Part shown: positions 44,168 through 52,764 of the stretch, piece by piece
Numbering within the stretch: position 1 is the stretch's first letter
Layout of the letters: every line of letters begins with the position of its first letter
DNA from: a virus
Length of the DNA: 58,173 nt
Strand: one strand, 5' to 3'
IMG/VR virus record: IMGVR_UViG_3300025141_000105
Span: 1-58,173 of that record
Notes under the pieces: model-generated
What the model was told of the DNA's origin: nothing
Database searches by the model: none
Seen by the model: only the letters and a program-made list of their open reading frames with translations
Made by a program: the position numbers and the translations under genes

Positions 44168-45661
44168 CTATAGGTTTATCAATCCATTACTACTTTTTAT
44201 AGGAAGTAATGTATTCCACATATTTCCTATTTGTTTTAATTCGTCAGAAGTAGGCATGCCATCATCACCTCTTGCTTTACCACACAAGTAGTACCATCTT
44301 TTTTCTAATTCTTTTGTTATGTATTGCGGTAGTTTACCATTATAGAAATCTATTAATTTCATTTGCCACATTATGTATTGAGCAACTGCTGTTTCATGAC
44401 CTTCTTTTATCTTAGGCCAACCTCTTAAATCTACGGGATATGCTAAATAAGAAATTGTAATTTCATCTACAGAGTCATGCTGTATGTTTAGCCTATTACC
44501 ATTTACGTAATATCTAAAAGCCCTTTGTGTAGTTTCATTACTATTTTTACCAATCCTTTCTCTATGAGGCCCACTAGCTCTTCTTAGTTCGTAATGTTTA
44601 TTTTGTGTAGATGACGCGCCTACCCTTACCCCTAAAAGCTTTACATTGTTTTCTGGTAAAGTTAATTGTTGGTTTCTAAAGATATCCTTTCCTTCAGTTA
44701 AACTTAACGCACTAACTTTAGCATTTGCATTATCTGAAGCTAATGTATATTCATTTCCTTTATCACCTATTTCTTTAGCCGTAACAGTCAATGTAGCTGT
44801 TGTCATTTTTTGTACTGAAATATCGCTTAAAGTAGCTGATGTTACATTATCTTGAATAAATAAATCTGGCTGCCCAGTACTTAATGCTGTAAAAGCACTA
44901 TATATTGTTCCGTTATCAAATCTTCTAGCTTCTCCATAGCCCGTACCAATACCTCCAGAAGTAGAAAATCCTACTGCTGAATTGCTATTTCCATTACCAG
45001 TATAATTTGATACTGTTGCTGAAATAACATAAATATCTCCTACAACTAAATCTGCATTTGTAATATTACTTATATGCTGTGTAGATCCAGAAGTGTTTGA
45101 TGCAAAATTTAGTGAAGTGGCAGAGACTATTGTCGCCCCGTTACCATTTGTTAAAGGGTCATTTAAATCTACTAATTCAACTCCATCTGTATTATAGGTT
45201 ATAGAGTAATCTGCAACAGCTAAAGCTTCAGGATAGTTAAATATCGCTGAATTAGTATATGTTCCTGTTTGAAAAGCAACTTTATGAAATCCCGTTAAAG
45301 ATTGCATAAGACCAAATGGACTAGTTGGATTGTCTATTGTGTCTGGCAAGGTAGCCCCTATTTGAATTTCATTAGGAGATTTAGCCTCCCCTAAGTCTGT
45401 AGAGTTTCTAAAATATAATTTTACACCATTTAGTGTAATAGAATCGCCAGATGTTGGATTGGCTGCAAATATTATTGTTCCTGTAGCTTGAGCTCCAGAA
45501 GCATCATATGTAGCTTCTTTTTGAACAAATGTATCTCTACTTCCTATAAGCTTCTCAGCCTCATAAGACCACTCTATCCAATTATTTGTATATCTAGAAA
45601 AATCTTTTAATCCTAAATTTCTAGCTACAGTTGTAAAAACCCTATCTATATGTACATGCAT
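44168..45661 (-). CDS. Tail/connector protein with inserted domains (497 aa)
   Basis: 497 residues. The ends (MHVHIDRVFTTVARNLGL..., and about 340-497 with RAFRYYVNGNRLNIQ and QYIMWQMKLIDFYNGKLP) look like a podovirus tail-connector protein. Between them is GTIIFAANPTSGDSITLNG, paired after a gap with TLTVTAKEIGDKGNEYTLAS, the two halves of a beta domain also found in tail-sheath-like proteins. These halves are separated by a ~120-residue Asn/Ser/Thr-rich beta segment resembling a carbohydrate-binding module. So a domain seems nested inside a domain inside the connector. Confidence 0.6.
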   Translation of the reverse strand: MHVHIDRVFTTVARNLGLKDFSRYTNNWIEWSYEAEKLIGSRDTFVQKEATYDASGAQATGTIIFAANPTSGDSITLNGVKLYFRNSTDLGEAKSPNEIQIGATLPDTIDNPTSPFGLMQSLTGFHKVAFQTGTYTNSAIFNYPEALAVADYSITYNTDGVELVDLNDPLTNGNGATIVSATSLNFASNTSGSTQHISNITNADLVVGDIYVISATVSNYTGNGNSNSAVGFSTSGGIGTGYGEARRFDNGTIYSAFTALSTGQPDLFIQDNVTSATLSDISVQKMTTATLTVTAKEIGDKGNEYTLASDNANAKVSALSLTEGKDIFRNQQLTLPENNVKLLGVRVGASSTQNKHYELRRASGPHRERIGKNSNETTQRAFRYYVNGNRLNIQHDSVDEITISYLAYPVDLRGWPKIKEGHETAVAQYIMWQMKLIDFYNGKLPQYITKELEKRWYYLCGKARGDDGMPTSDELKQIGNMWNTLLPIKSSNGLINL

Positions 45662-45672
45662 ATTGTATTATT

Positions 45673-46140
45673 TTAAGTAGTAGCTACCATTATTTCTAAT
45701 TGTTGTTGTGCCACCCCAACAACTTTAATAGTGTCTGCATTTGCAAAAGAACTAAATGTAGCTCCGATCTCTAATTGAGTTCCTGTAAACATCATAGATG
45801 TGTTTGCAGCTAAAGATTGGAAGGCGCCGCTACTATCTCCTATTAAACCTACTTTAAGTACCGCTGAGTCGTCTAAATTTGTTATTCTAATATATTTAAC
45901 ATCACCTCTTTTAAACTGACCTCCCGCGTTTAAGCTATCATCAAAAGTCAAGACCGTAGTTAATGCTGTGCTTTCTAGCTCTACAATTCTTTTAGACGCA
46001 TTTAATATTGATGTATTTATTATATGATTATTAGTTTGTGAAAAAGTAACATCATCAGTTGTACCAGTAGCGTCAGTACTAAGAGCTAATGTTTCTGTTA
46101 TTGTAACAGTTAATGTGGATACATTTATAGTTGTTGCCAT
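45673..46140 (-). CDS. Beta-rich virion protein (155 aa)
   Basis: 155 residues, Thr/Ser/Val-rich, all beta. The centre VKYIRITNLDDSAVLKVGLIG parallels IYVRNLDDTNFVTVYNG of the decoration-type gene at 14763, followed by a comparable LAANTSMMFTGTQ strand. Position among connector genes suggests a tail or capsid surface component. Family assignment is by eye. Confidence 0.6.
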   Translation of the reverse strand: MATTINVSTLTVTITETLALSTDATGTTDDVTFSQTNNHIINTSILNASKRIVELESTALTTVLTFDDSLNAGGQFKRGDVKYIRITNLDDSAVLKVGLIGDSSGAFQSLAANTSMMFTGTQLEIGATFSSFANADTIKVVGVAQQQLEIMVATT

Positions 46141-46145
46141 TATTA

Positions 46146-46541
46146 TTAATCTTTATAATTTATTATTTTTTTTGACCACCCTAAAGGTAGTATTTTACAG
46201 TTTCTATATTTTGTAGGTCTCACCCAGACTAATTTTTTATAAAAATCATCTAGGATAGGTATTCTATTATAAACTGTTTCTCCTGCTTCTTTTGTGGCCT
46301 CATTATCCACCCTTATATGAAATGCTCTTTTATGAGGTTTTTCATCTAAATAAACATAACCCATTTTATTAGGCAAAGAAACCATTCTATCTCTTGCTAC
46401 AACATCTCTAATTAATATCTCAAAAAATCTTTTTATTATATTGTAATATAAACTATAATCAATAGATTTATAAAGCATGATCTTTACGTTCTTATAAAGC
46501 CCTTTAGAGAACGTGTATTTATCTTTGTACTTGTGGCCCAC
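46146..46541 (-). CDS. Hypothetical protein with GTG start (131 aa)
   Basis: 131 residues, basic, alpha-beta. The frame has no upstream ATG: its first usable codon is a GTG inside the end of the 46519 gene, and an in-frame stop lies a few codons further up. The next internal Met is about 22 residues in. LPNKMGYVYLDEKPHKRAFHIRVDNE looks like a folded core. It lies among connector genes; function unknown. Confidence 0.6.
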   Translation of the reverse strand: MGHKYKDKYTFSKGLYKNVKIMLYKSIDYSLYYNIIKRFFEILIRDVVARDRMVSLPNKMGYVYLDEKPHKRAFHIRVDNEATKEAGETVYNRIPILDDFYKKLVWVRPTKYRNCKILPLGWSKKIINYKD

Positions 46542-47592
46542 GAACTTTCTGTTTTATGTTGTCATCTAAACCGTCTGTTACTACATCTGGTATTGTTTTT
46601 AATTCTGTTTGCATTTCTACTTGTATAACTCTTTGTATTAAATCACTTACATATTCCATAGGAATAGGGTAGGGAATTGTGGCGTCATCCCATTTCGTTT
46701 CAGTTTCGTACCAGAAACCATACATCATATCAATCTCTGTAGGGTTTTCTAGTATCATAGTTGCACCCCCTCTATACTTCCAAAATACTTTTTTAGCAAC
46801 TGGTGTGCTTAATCCTCCATGATAATTAGGAGATACCTGTAGCTGCCTAAGAGATATATAATTCCCATTAGCATTATTATCTCTATCTATTTTTGCTGTT
46901 TCTTGTATGTAGTAAGGCTTATTATTGTCTGTAAATTTATTAAATTCATCAAAATCACCGTATTCTTTCCTGTGTAATTTTATTCCTTTTTTTGCATAAG
47001 ATCCTAATTGCTCATTAGCATCAGGTGTTCCAGGATCATCAGGAAAATGAACATATCTACTAACAGATACATCTACAATACCTGCGTCATTTTTTAATTG
47101 AAGTGGTCTTGGTGTCCAAAAGGTATGTGTTCCAAAGTTTCTAAAATCACCTCTAACTTGAGAAGAAGATATTTCTTCTCCATAAGCACTTCTTTGTTGA
47201 CTATCAACCCAGCCATTTTCTCCTTGTGTTAAAGATGAATTTAATAACCACTCTCCATTTAATCTATCTCCAGTACTATTTTTAGGCATATTTGATAAAA
47301 ACGCTCCAGTTACTGTTGGAGCTGATAAAGAATCGTCTATATCTTTAGCATCCCATGCGTCATAAAAATCTTTAAGAGTACTAGATGTTGAATTTCTAGC
47401 CGTTATAGCCATCTTCTGATATAATGCTTGATTATTTGTAATACCTTTATCAATATTATCAGCAATAAGTTTAGCCCTATGATAGTGTATCCAATGTTTT
47501 ATTTGCCGTAAGCTAATACTATTTTCTGTGGAAGTACTACCTCCATACGCAAGGTTTTTAATATTATAAGCTATTTCGTTTAATGTAATCAT
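46519..47592 (-). CDS. Ring/connector-type structural protein (357 aa)
   Basis: 357 residues. The N-terminus MITLNEIAYNIKNLAYGGSTSTENSISLRQIKHWIHYHRAKL is typical of a ring/connector protein conserved in crAss-like phages (ITLNEIAYNI...IS.RQI...I...RA.LI). The C-terminal part has PYPIPMEYVSDLIQRVIQVEM. It would sit between portal and tail. A strong promoter and a terminator precede it, so it starts a new transcript. Confidence 0.65.
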   Translation of the reverse strand: MITLNEIAYNIKNLAYGGSTSTENSISLRQIKHWIHYHRAKLIADNIDKGITNNQALYQKMAITARNSTSSTLKDFYDAWDAKDIDDSLSAPTVTGAFLSNMPKNSTGDRLNGEWLLNSSLTQGENGWVDSQQRSAYGEEISSSQVRGDFRNFGTHTFWTPRPLQLKNDAGIVDVSVSRYVHFPDDPGTPDANEQLGSYAKKGIKLHRKEYGDFDEFNKFTDNNKPYYIQETAKIDRDNNANGNYISLRQLQVSPNYHGGLSTPVAKKVFWKYRGGATMILENPTEIDMMYGFWYETETKWDDATIPYPIPMEYVSDLIQRVIQVEMQTELKTIPDVVTDGLDDNIKQKVRGPQVQR

Positions 47593-47613
47593 TAGGCGTA
47601 GTTTAGGTGTTTA

Positions 47614-47645
47614 CAAAATTAGTTAAATTTTCTTTATAAAACAAA
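47614..47645 (-). promoter_or_regulatory. Full Bacteroidota promoter (TTTG-N20-TAATTTTG)
   Basis: On the - strand TTTG at 47645-47642 and TAATTTTG at 47621-47614 are separated by 20 bases, a complete -33/-7 pair. It lies in the 125-base gap before the ring protein gene, about 21 bases before its ATG, and its -33 element overlaps the T-rich end of the hairpin at 47646-47679. Confidence 0.7.
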
Positions 47646-47679
47646 AATAGGCCTTAACTATTTCTAGTCGCAACCTATT
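47646..47679 (-). terminator. Hairpin with GAAA loop and T-rich tail
   Basis: On the - strand AATAGG (47679-47674) pairs with CCTATT (47651-47646), enclosing an inner ACTA-GAAA-TAGT hairpin. TTTGT follows the outer stem. It lies after the stop of the 47718 gene and just before the promoter, so it probably ends the upstream transcript. The AT-rich stem makes it a moderate candidate. Confidence 0.5.
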
Positions 47680-47717
47680 CTTGCAGCAGGGAGCAAAAGA
47701 ACTCTCTTTAAATACTT

Positions 47718-48551
47718 TTAATTTGATGGAGGAGTCATTAACCCTACATCAGTTTGTGTCATTCTTTTTACAGCTATTTGTACTATTTGTTTTTGATAAT
47801 GTTCTGCAAAGGTTCTACTCTCTGGAGCTGTTGATTCTTGATATGTGCCTTCAGAAAATGCCTGTTCCACCGTAGGTAATGTTATCACTTGCATGTTTAT
47901 ATATCTAATACTTTTATGCTCGCCCTTAAAATTTATTCTATTTTCTATATACTGCCAATATGGAGCATCTTCTCCAGGTTTATTAAAAGGATCATTAGAG
48001 TAGTCGTCTTCATAAAAACCTCTAGTTGATTTGTTTTTAGAAGAAACAGTAGGACTAAAAATTATATCATCTTCTGTAACGCCTGAATAGGCTAATCCTG
48101 TATTAGGATCTATAACCTCATCTTTGTTATAATAACTTATTCCCACAGCTAAGACATATAAATGTTGTTTTGGTAATACATATTGATTTCCATATAGGAA
48201 ATATCCTCTCTCATCGTTTGTACTAGCAGCATATGTTGTATTAGCTAGATCGTTGGGATCAGCAGGTATTCCTTCATCTGTGTATTTTGAACTTAATGCT
48301 GGATAACTATTACCATAAATATAATTACCAGAAATTATTTCTGCTGCAGTAAGCCAAAAACTTTGCCAATCAATACACCCAGCCAGCGCTCTTCTAGAAT
48401 CTTCATCAGCTGTCATCTTTTGATAATGCATATTAATGAAGTCAGATATAGCTAGATTTAGAAACTTATTCTTTTCCTCTTCTATAAAATAAGGTTGATC
48501 TGCTTTATCTAAAAGTATATCTATGTATTCGTGAGCTTCAACTAAATTCAT
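47718..48551 (-). CDS. Head-tail connector/ring protein (277 aa)
   Basis: 277 residues. The helical N-terminus MNLVEAHEYIDILLDKADQPYFIEEEKNKFLNLAISDFINMHYQKM resembles head-completion/adaptor proteins of podoviruses; a beta-rich centre and a helical C-terminus (FAEHYQKQIVQIAVKRMTQ) follow. It lies between capsid and ring genes. The function follows from position and fold pattern, not from a sure family match. Confidence 0.6.
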   Translation of the reverse strand: MNLVEAHEYIDILLDKADQPYFIEEEKNKFLNLAISDFINMHYQKMTADEDSRRALAGCIDWQSFWLTAAEIISGNYIYGNSYPALSSKYTDEGIPADPNDLANTTYAASTNDERGYFLYGNQYVLPKQHLYVLAVGISYYNKDEVIDPNTGLAYSGVTEDDIIFSPTVSSKNKSTRGFYEDDYSNDPFNKPGEDAPYWQYIENRINFKGEHKSIRYINMQVITLPTVEQAFSEGTYQESTAPESRTFAEHYQKQIVQIAVKRMTQTDVGLMTPPSN

Positions 48552-48557
48552 TTAGTA

Positions 48558-49319
48558 TTATTGTTTTTGACCTTTTTTAAACCAACCCTTTTTAGCATCA
48601 ACTGCTTTCTCTAATTTAGAAACTCCTGGGCTAGATACCATATCTTCAGTGGATACTTTTATTTCAGCCTTCTTGTTTACAAAATTACCTCTTACTTGAT
48701 TCTTCATTACAGCATAAACTTCTGGATTATCTTTTAACCATGCTATTGCGTGCTCATCAGAAATACCTAATGTATAGTTACCGTGCTTCCATACGTCATT
48801 TACTTTTTGAATTACTTTCTTTTCTAAAGCTTTCTTTAAAAATATACGATAAGACTTGTCTGCATCTTTATATATTTCTAAGAATTTATCAGGAGCTTGC
48901 CCTGCTATTTGAATAAGTTTTGCTCTTATAATTGCATTATCAAAACCATTTCCAATACCAAATAACTTAGTAAGATCAGATAATTCATTATCTTTAATTG
49001 CTGTTGCCACTTGTACGGCTTCAGCTGATTTTAAAATAGTACTAGCCTGCTTTTCAATTCTTGACTTAGTGTCTATTAAATTATAATGCTTGTCTGCGGT
49101 AATAAAAGGATGATCTAATAAAAAATCATAAATTCTTCTATCATACTCATTATCTATATCTAATGTAGTATGAGCGTCATGCATTTCCCATCCGTCTACT
49201 GGTAGATCGTCTGGATTTAATAATACTGATTTTTTACCATTTCTTTGCGTGTAAGGTCCGAATTTTACATAAGCGAACCTTTTTGGATCTTTTGCTTGTA
49301 CATAAACTAAATGTGCCAT
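48558..49319 (-). CDS. Capsid-region structural protein (253 aa)
   Basis: 253 residues. The beta-rich N-terminal 60 residues (LVYVQAKDPKRFAYVKFGPYTQ) are followed by a helical body and a basic C-terminal tail (KLEKAVDAKKGWFKKGQKQ). Similar genes lie downstream of the major capsid gene in related phages and may be minor head or cargo proteins. Unassigned family. Confidence 0.55.
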   Translation of the reverse strand: MAHLVYVQAKDPKRFAYVKFGPYTQRNGKKSVLLNPDDLPVDGWEMHDAHTTLDIDNEYDRRIYDFLLDHPFITADKHYNLIDTKSRIEKQASTILKSAEAVQVATAIKDNELSDLTKLFGIGNGFDNAIIRAKLIQIAGQAPDKFLEIYKDADKSYRIFLKKALEKKVIQKVNDVWKHGNYTLGISDEHAIAWLKDNPEVYAVMKNQVRGNFVNKKAEIKVSTEDMVSSPGVSKLEKAVDAKKGWFKKGQKQ

Positions 49320-49349
49320 TTTTTATTTGTTTTTAATTAATATTCCCTG

Positions 49350-49541
49350 TTATTTCTCTACATATAAACGTCTTCTGCCTTGTTCATCTGTAGCGATTCT
49401 TTTTTCTTTTATATTTTTACTTTTACCCCACTTTAACCCACTAGCTTTATTTATATAAAAAGCTTTGTTTGTCGTAGGCTTTAAATCTTTTTCTTTTAAC
49501 TCTACAACCTTTCCATCTCTTACTACCAGTCTTGTCTTCAT
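49350..49541 (-). CDS. Small basic protein (63 aa)
   Basis: 63 residues, strongly basic, beta-rich (MKTRLVVRDGKVVELKEKDLK), with a KWGKSKNIKEKRIATDEQGRRRLYV C-terminus. The -7 promoter element abuts the ATG, so the mRNA is probably leaderless. Located directly after the decoration gene and its hairpin. Function unknown; a DNA- or capsid-associated role fits the charge. Confidence 0.65.
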   Translation of the reverse strand: MKTRLVVRDGKVVELKEKDLKPTTNKAFYINKASGLKWGKSKNIKEKRIATDEQGRRRLYVEK

Positions 49542-49545
49542 CTTG

Positions 49546-49553
49546 CAAATATA
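49546..49553 (-). promoter_or_regulatory. -7 element TATATTTG abutting the ATG at 49541
   Basis: TATATTTG followed by CAAG and ATG on the - strand, the same spacing as at 5984 and 12650. It comes right after the GC hairpin at 49562-49581. No -33 TTTG seen. Confidence 0.6.
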
Positions 49554-49561
49554 AGGAATTT

Positions 49562-49581
49562 GGAGGGGATTAAGCCCCTCC
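49562..49581 (-). terminator. GC-rich hairpin after the decoration gene
   Basis: GGAGGGG / CCCCTCC form a perfect 7-bp stem with a 6-base loop, 20 bases beyond the stop at 49601. The stem stands out in this AT-rich genome. It lacks a T run (AAATTCC follows on the - strand), so it may be a weak terminator or an mRNA-end stabiliser. Confidence 0.55.
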
Positions 49582-49600
49582 GTCTTCCAATAATTAATTT

Positions 49601-50059
49601 CTATCCAAATACTACGTCAGCAGCAGAACCACATGCTCCTTCAACATACCAATTTGTTCCATCACAAGATAGGCTTACCCAATCTCCAGCAGAATATCCA
49701 CCACTTGTGTCAAAAATAATTTTCGTATCAGAACCTGTAGCTATATCTGCTCCATCATCAACTCCACCTGGTAGTATAAAACCTTTAAAATCTTCATCAG
49801 ATGCAGCTTGAACAATATCTACAGTAGCGGTTGCATCTGCTGCTATAAATTTAAAATTCAATCCTGCTTTTGCAGAAGGTAATGTTACATCAAACGTACC
49901 TCCTGAGCTATCTAAAAAATAAGTAGTACCACTATTATAATCATAAAGTGTCGTGCCTTCTGTTAATGTACTTGTAGGATTAATTTGACCTCTTAGCTTA
50001 GGCAATCTTCCTTGCCCAGCTTCTGAGGATTTTCCTGAAATATCTAAATAATTTGCCAT
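49601..50059 (-). CDS. Capsid decoration/head protein (152 aa)
   Basis: 152 residues, Gly/Ser/Thr/Asp-rich, all beta, beginning MANYLDISGKSSEAGQGRLPKLRGQINPTSTL and with GTTYFLDSSGGTFDVTLPSAKAGLNFKFI in the middle, a pattern seen in capsid-associated phage proteins. The position directly after the major capsid gene, between two strong hairpins, supports a decoration or head-fibre role with high expression. Confidence 0.65.
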   Translation of the reverse strand: MANYLDISGKSSEAGQGRLPKLRGQINPTSTLTEGTTLYDYNSGTTYFLDSSGGTFDVTLPSAKAGLNFKFIAADATATVDIVQAASDEDFKGFILPGGVDDGADIATGSDTKIIFDTSGGYSAGDWVSLSCDGTNWYVEGACGSAADVVFG

Positions 50060-50085
50060 TTTTTTTATTTTTTTTAGGCGATATT

Positions 50086-50103
50086 GGGAGGCCGAAGCCC
50101 CCC
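50086..50103 (-). terminator. UUCG-tetraloop hairpin after the major capsid gene
   Basis: On the - strand GGGGGGC-TTCG-GCCTCCC forms a 7-bp stem (one G-U pair) closed by a UUCG tetraloop, an exceptionally stable element. It lies 22 bases after the capsid stop. No clear T run follows, so it may be a partial terminator or a 3'-end stabiliser of the capsid mRNA. Confidence 0.6.
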
Positions 50104-50124
50104 TCTATCAAATTATTAACTTAA

Positions 50125-51612
50125 TTATGATGCAGATAAGATACCGCAAGAAAATGGATTTCTTACAACAATACCTGACTCAGATAATACGTGACATTGG
50201 AATCTATCATCACCATTAGCAGCTAACATACTTTTAGTATCGTAAGGGTTTACCATACCTCCAATATATTTCTTAACTAATGAACGATTAATTCCAGCAG
50301 CACCTTTAGTGATTAATTCTACATTAGAAACACCATTAGTTGTTCCGAAGTCCATGAATACCATCTTCATAGATTCTTTCAATCTATTGTCTCCAAATGA
50401 ATTAGTCCCACCAGCAGCAGAATGTAAATTTGGATCATCAAATACTGGACAGTAAGCAATAGTAATTTTATTACCTAATGCATGGTAAGATGTGAAGTTT
50501 CCACCTAAAGATACATCAGAACCAGCTTTGATGTCTTTCATAGAGCCTCCAGTCATAGCACCAGAAGGAGCAACGATAAGGTCTTTCATAGCTTTATGAA
50601 AAGCAATACGTCCTTCAGTTCCAGTAAATACAACCCACTCATTACCTTCAGCACCTTGAGCATTTAAAGAGATCTTACCAATAAACTCAGTAATGATATC
50701 TTCAGTTAATGTTCCAGCAGAGTAAGAAGCTTGATTAGATGAACTAATTTGAGCTAATACACCATCACCTACAGTATGCTCACCAGATCCACCAGCAATA
50801 GCTGCTCTTGCAGTATTATCAGCATATGCATAAGCAGCAGCATCAATATCTCCAAGAATATCAGTGTTTGTAGCAGCATATGAAGTTGCAGCTGAATTTA
50901 CAGAATTAGTTCCATACCATCTTTGTAATTCTTGTTCATACATGAATAGATCCATCATTTGTTGCTCTTTAGTAAAGTACCAAAGTGATTGACCATTATT
51001 TTCAATCCAAGAAACATCAGTGGCGTCTTTACCAGTGATTGTACATTTTTTTCTATGTATAGTCATCCAGTTTTTATAAGTGTCTGGGTAAGCCCAGTTT
51101 TCACCTACTTCACCTCCTGTTGATCCAGAAGGGAATGCTGTACCAATTCTTCCTATTACATCTCCAGAAGCAACTCCACTAGCAATAGCATCAATCATTT
51201 CAACTGTGTATACACCACTTCCATCATCAGTCAAAATAATACCAGTAGCACCATTTTGAAATAAAAGGATATCATGTACATTAAAATGAGAAGTTGTTAG
51301 CGCAGAACCTCCAGATGTAGCAGAGAATTTTACAGCAGTTTTTGTATCTCCAGCAGAAGCAGTATAACTATTCATATTCTGTAGATACAATTTTTTACTT
51401 AAACGGTTCATTACTTTCCATTCGTAAGAACTGTCTCCTAGAACTTTTTCAGCAGCATGTCTTCTAGTTTTTTCTAAAAGATATGTCATAGAATATCGTG
51501 GGTAAAGCGATATCATAGTTCTAGATATTTCTGGGTGTTGTAACAACGCTGTATTTAATGCATTTGCAGCTGTTGTGTCTTTCCCATACGTACCCGTATA
51601 AATACTTGGCAT
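50125..51612 (-). CDS. Major capsid protein
   Basis: 495 residues, placed directly after the acidic scaffold gene and before two decoration-type genes. It has the moderate length, balanced composition and Gly/Ala/Thr-rich strands of an HK97-fold shell protein. Landmarks: an N-terminal helix SRTMISLYPRYSMTYLLEKTR, a long central insertion with YTVEMIDAIASG, and a C-terminal segment RSLVKKYIGGMVNPYDTKSML. The assignment rests mainly on order and size, but the flanking stable hairpins also fit a highly expressed gene. Confidence 0.75.
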   Translation of the reverse strand: MPSIYTGTYGKDTTAANALNTALLQHPEISRTMISLYPRYSMTYLLEKTRRHAAEKVLGDSSYEWKVMNRLSKKLYLQNMNSYTASAGDTKTAVKFSATSGGSALTTSHFNVHDILLFQNGATGIILTDDGSGVYTVEMIDAIASGVASGDVIGRIGTAFPSGSTGGEVGENWAYPDTYKNWMTIHRKKCTITGKDATDVSWIENNGQSLWYFTKEQQMMDLFMYEQELQRWYGTNSVNSAATSYAATNTDILGDIDAAAYAYADNTARAAIAGGSGEHTVGDGVLAQISSSNQASYSAGTLTEDIITEFIGKISLNAQGAEGNEWVVFTGTEGRIAFHKAMKDLIVAPSGAMTGGSMKDIKAGSDVSLGGNFTSYHALGNKITIAYCPVFDDPNLHSAAGGTNSFGDNRLKESMKMVFMDFGTTNGVSNVELITKGAAGINRSLVKKYIGGMVNPYDTKSMLAANGDDRFQCHVLSESGIVVRNPFSCGILSAS

Positions 51613-51700
51613 TTTTTAATTTTTTTTTATTAATTAAACATTTTACATATTTGTCCAATTAACTTTCAACTATGAGCAGACTTTGTCTTGCTTTTTAAGT

Positions 51701-52711
51701 TTACTCGCTCATGAACGCTTTTGGATCAAACTTACCTGACTTTATTTTGTAATCAGATTTGCTTTTTCCAGTGTTAAGGTTTGGAGAAACTATACTATCC
51801 ATGATAGTGGCTTTGCCGTCTTCCAATCCTTGAGAACGAAGAATTTTTTCTATTTGCTTACGATATAACATAAACATAGCAACATCAGCAACATTGGCGT
51901 GATCTTCATATATGTCTTTCATCATATCAGTAGTAGCATAACGATATACTTCTTCTTTCTGTTTCTTTGTTACTTTTCCTCCCATAAATTCTCCCATGCC
52001 TTTGATTTGCTTTTTCAAGCCACTCTTAGCATTCTTTATGTCTTCCTGTTGTTTCTTTGCTGCTTGTGTTTGAGATTGTTGAGCTTGTGCAGTTTGTTGA
52101 TCAATAGCATTGCCTATTACTCTTCTAACACTTTTAGCTTTCATCTTCATCATTCCAGAATCCTCTAACTTATCTAAAGAGTCTTCTATATCAGCAGCCT
52201 CTATTCCATCAGCTTTTAATTCCTCAGCAACTAAATCTCTATCACTTAAAGCTAAATAATTTCTTAACTCAGTTATCTGACTATTAGGAGCTGGTTGTTG
52301 TTTTTGTAGTTGTTCGGCATAAGAATTTAATGTTTGTAAAAACTCTTCTTTAGAATTTACATTTAATCCTATCTCTTTACCAACTTGCGACCAACTTAAA
52401 CCCGTCTCATTAGTATCTTCAGTTTCTTCTGTCTTTTCTGAATCCCAATCATCATCTTCATCTTCTTCGGCAGTCTCTTCCTCTTCTTCTGCTTTATCCC
52501 ATCCCCATCCATCTGCTTGTTCTTGTTCTTCTTCTTTTTCAGACTTAACCTCTTCTTCTGTATCTTCAGTTTTGTCTTCAGCTCCTAGCTCTCCATAATT
52601 ATCATTTGTAAAAGCTAGAGGATTAAATTCATCCTTAATCCCTGTTTCTTCTGTAGTGGTTTCTGTTGTTTCAGCTACTTCATCTACTAATTTTGACTCT
52701 TCTTTTGCCAT
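51701..52711 (-). CDS. Scaffold protein, acidic N-terminus (336 aa)
   Basis: 336 residues. The first 110 are extremely acidic (runs of Glu, Asp, Thr) and probably disordered. A coiled-coil, Gln-rich centre (EQLQKQQPAP, QQTAQAQQSQTQAAKKQQ) and a basic C-terminal part follow (GKSKSDYKIKSGKFDPKAFMSE), the usual layout of capsid scaffolds that bind the shell with a basic tail. It lies between portal and major capsid genes. No protease motif recognised in it. Confidence 0.75.
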   Translation of the reverse strand: MAKEESKLVDEVAETTETTTEETGIKDEFNPLAFTNDNYGELGAEDKTEDTEEEVKSEKEEEQEQADGWGWDKAEEEEETAEEDEDDDWDSEKTEETEDTNETGLSWSQVGKEIGLNVNSKEEFLQTLNSYAEQLQKQQPAPNSQITELRNYLALSDRDLVAEELKADGIEAADIEDSLDKLEDSGMMKMKAKSVRRVIGNAIDQQTAQAQQSQTQAAKKQQEDIKNAKSGLKKQIKGMGEFMGGKVTKKQKEEVYRYATTDMMKDIYEDHANVADVAMFMLYRKQIEKILRSQGLEDGKATIMDSIVSPNLNTGKSKSDYKIKSGKFDPKAFMSE

Positions 52712-52745
52712 TTTATTTAATTTAAATTAATACTCCCTAAGTTTG

Positions 52746-52753
52746 CAAATATA
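52746..52753 (-). promoter_or_regulatory. -7 element TATATTTG before the scaffold gene
   Basis: TATATTTG on the - strand, followed by CAAACTTAG, about 34 bases before the scaffold ATG at 52711. It gives the scaffold/capsid genes a promoter separate from the portal gene. No -33 TTTG at 19-21 bases. Confidence 0.55.
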
Positions 52754-52764
52754 CAAATAATTTA

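Noticed and set aside
46300-46320. A DnaA-box-like TTATCCACC near 46308
   Set aside because: One mismatch, inside a structural gene and far from replication genes; expected by chance in AT-rich DNA.
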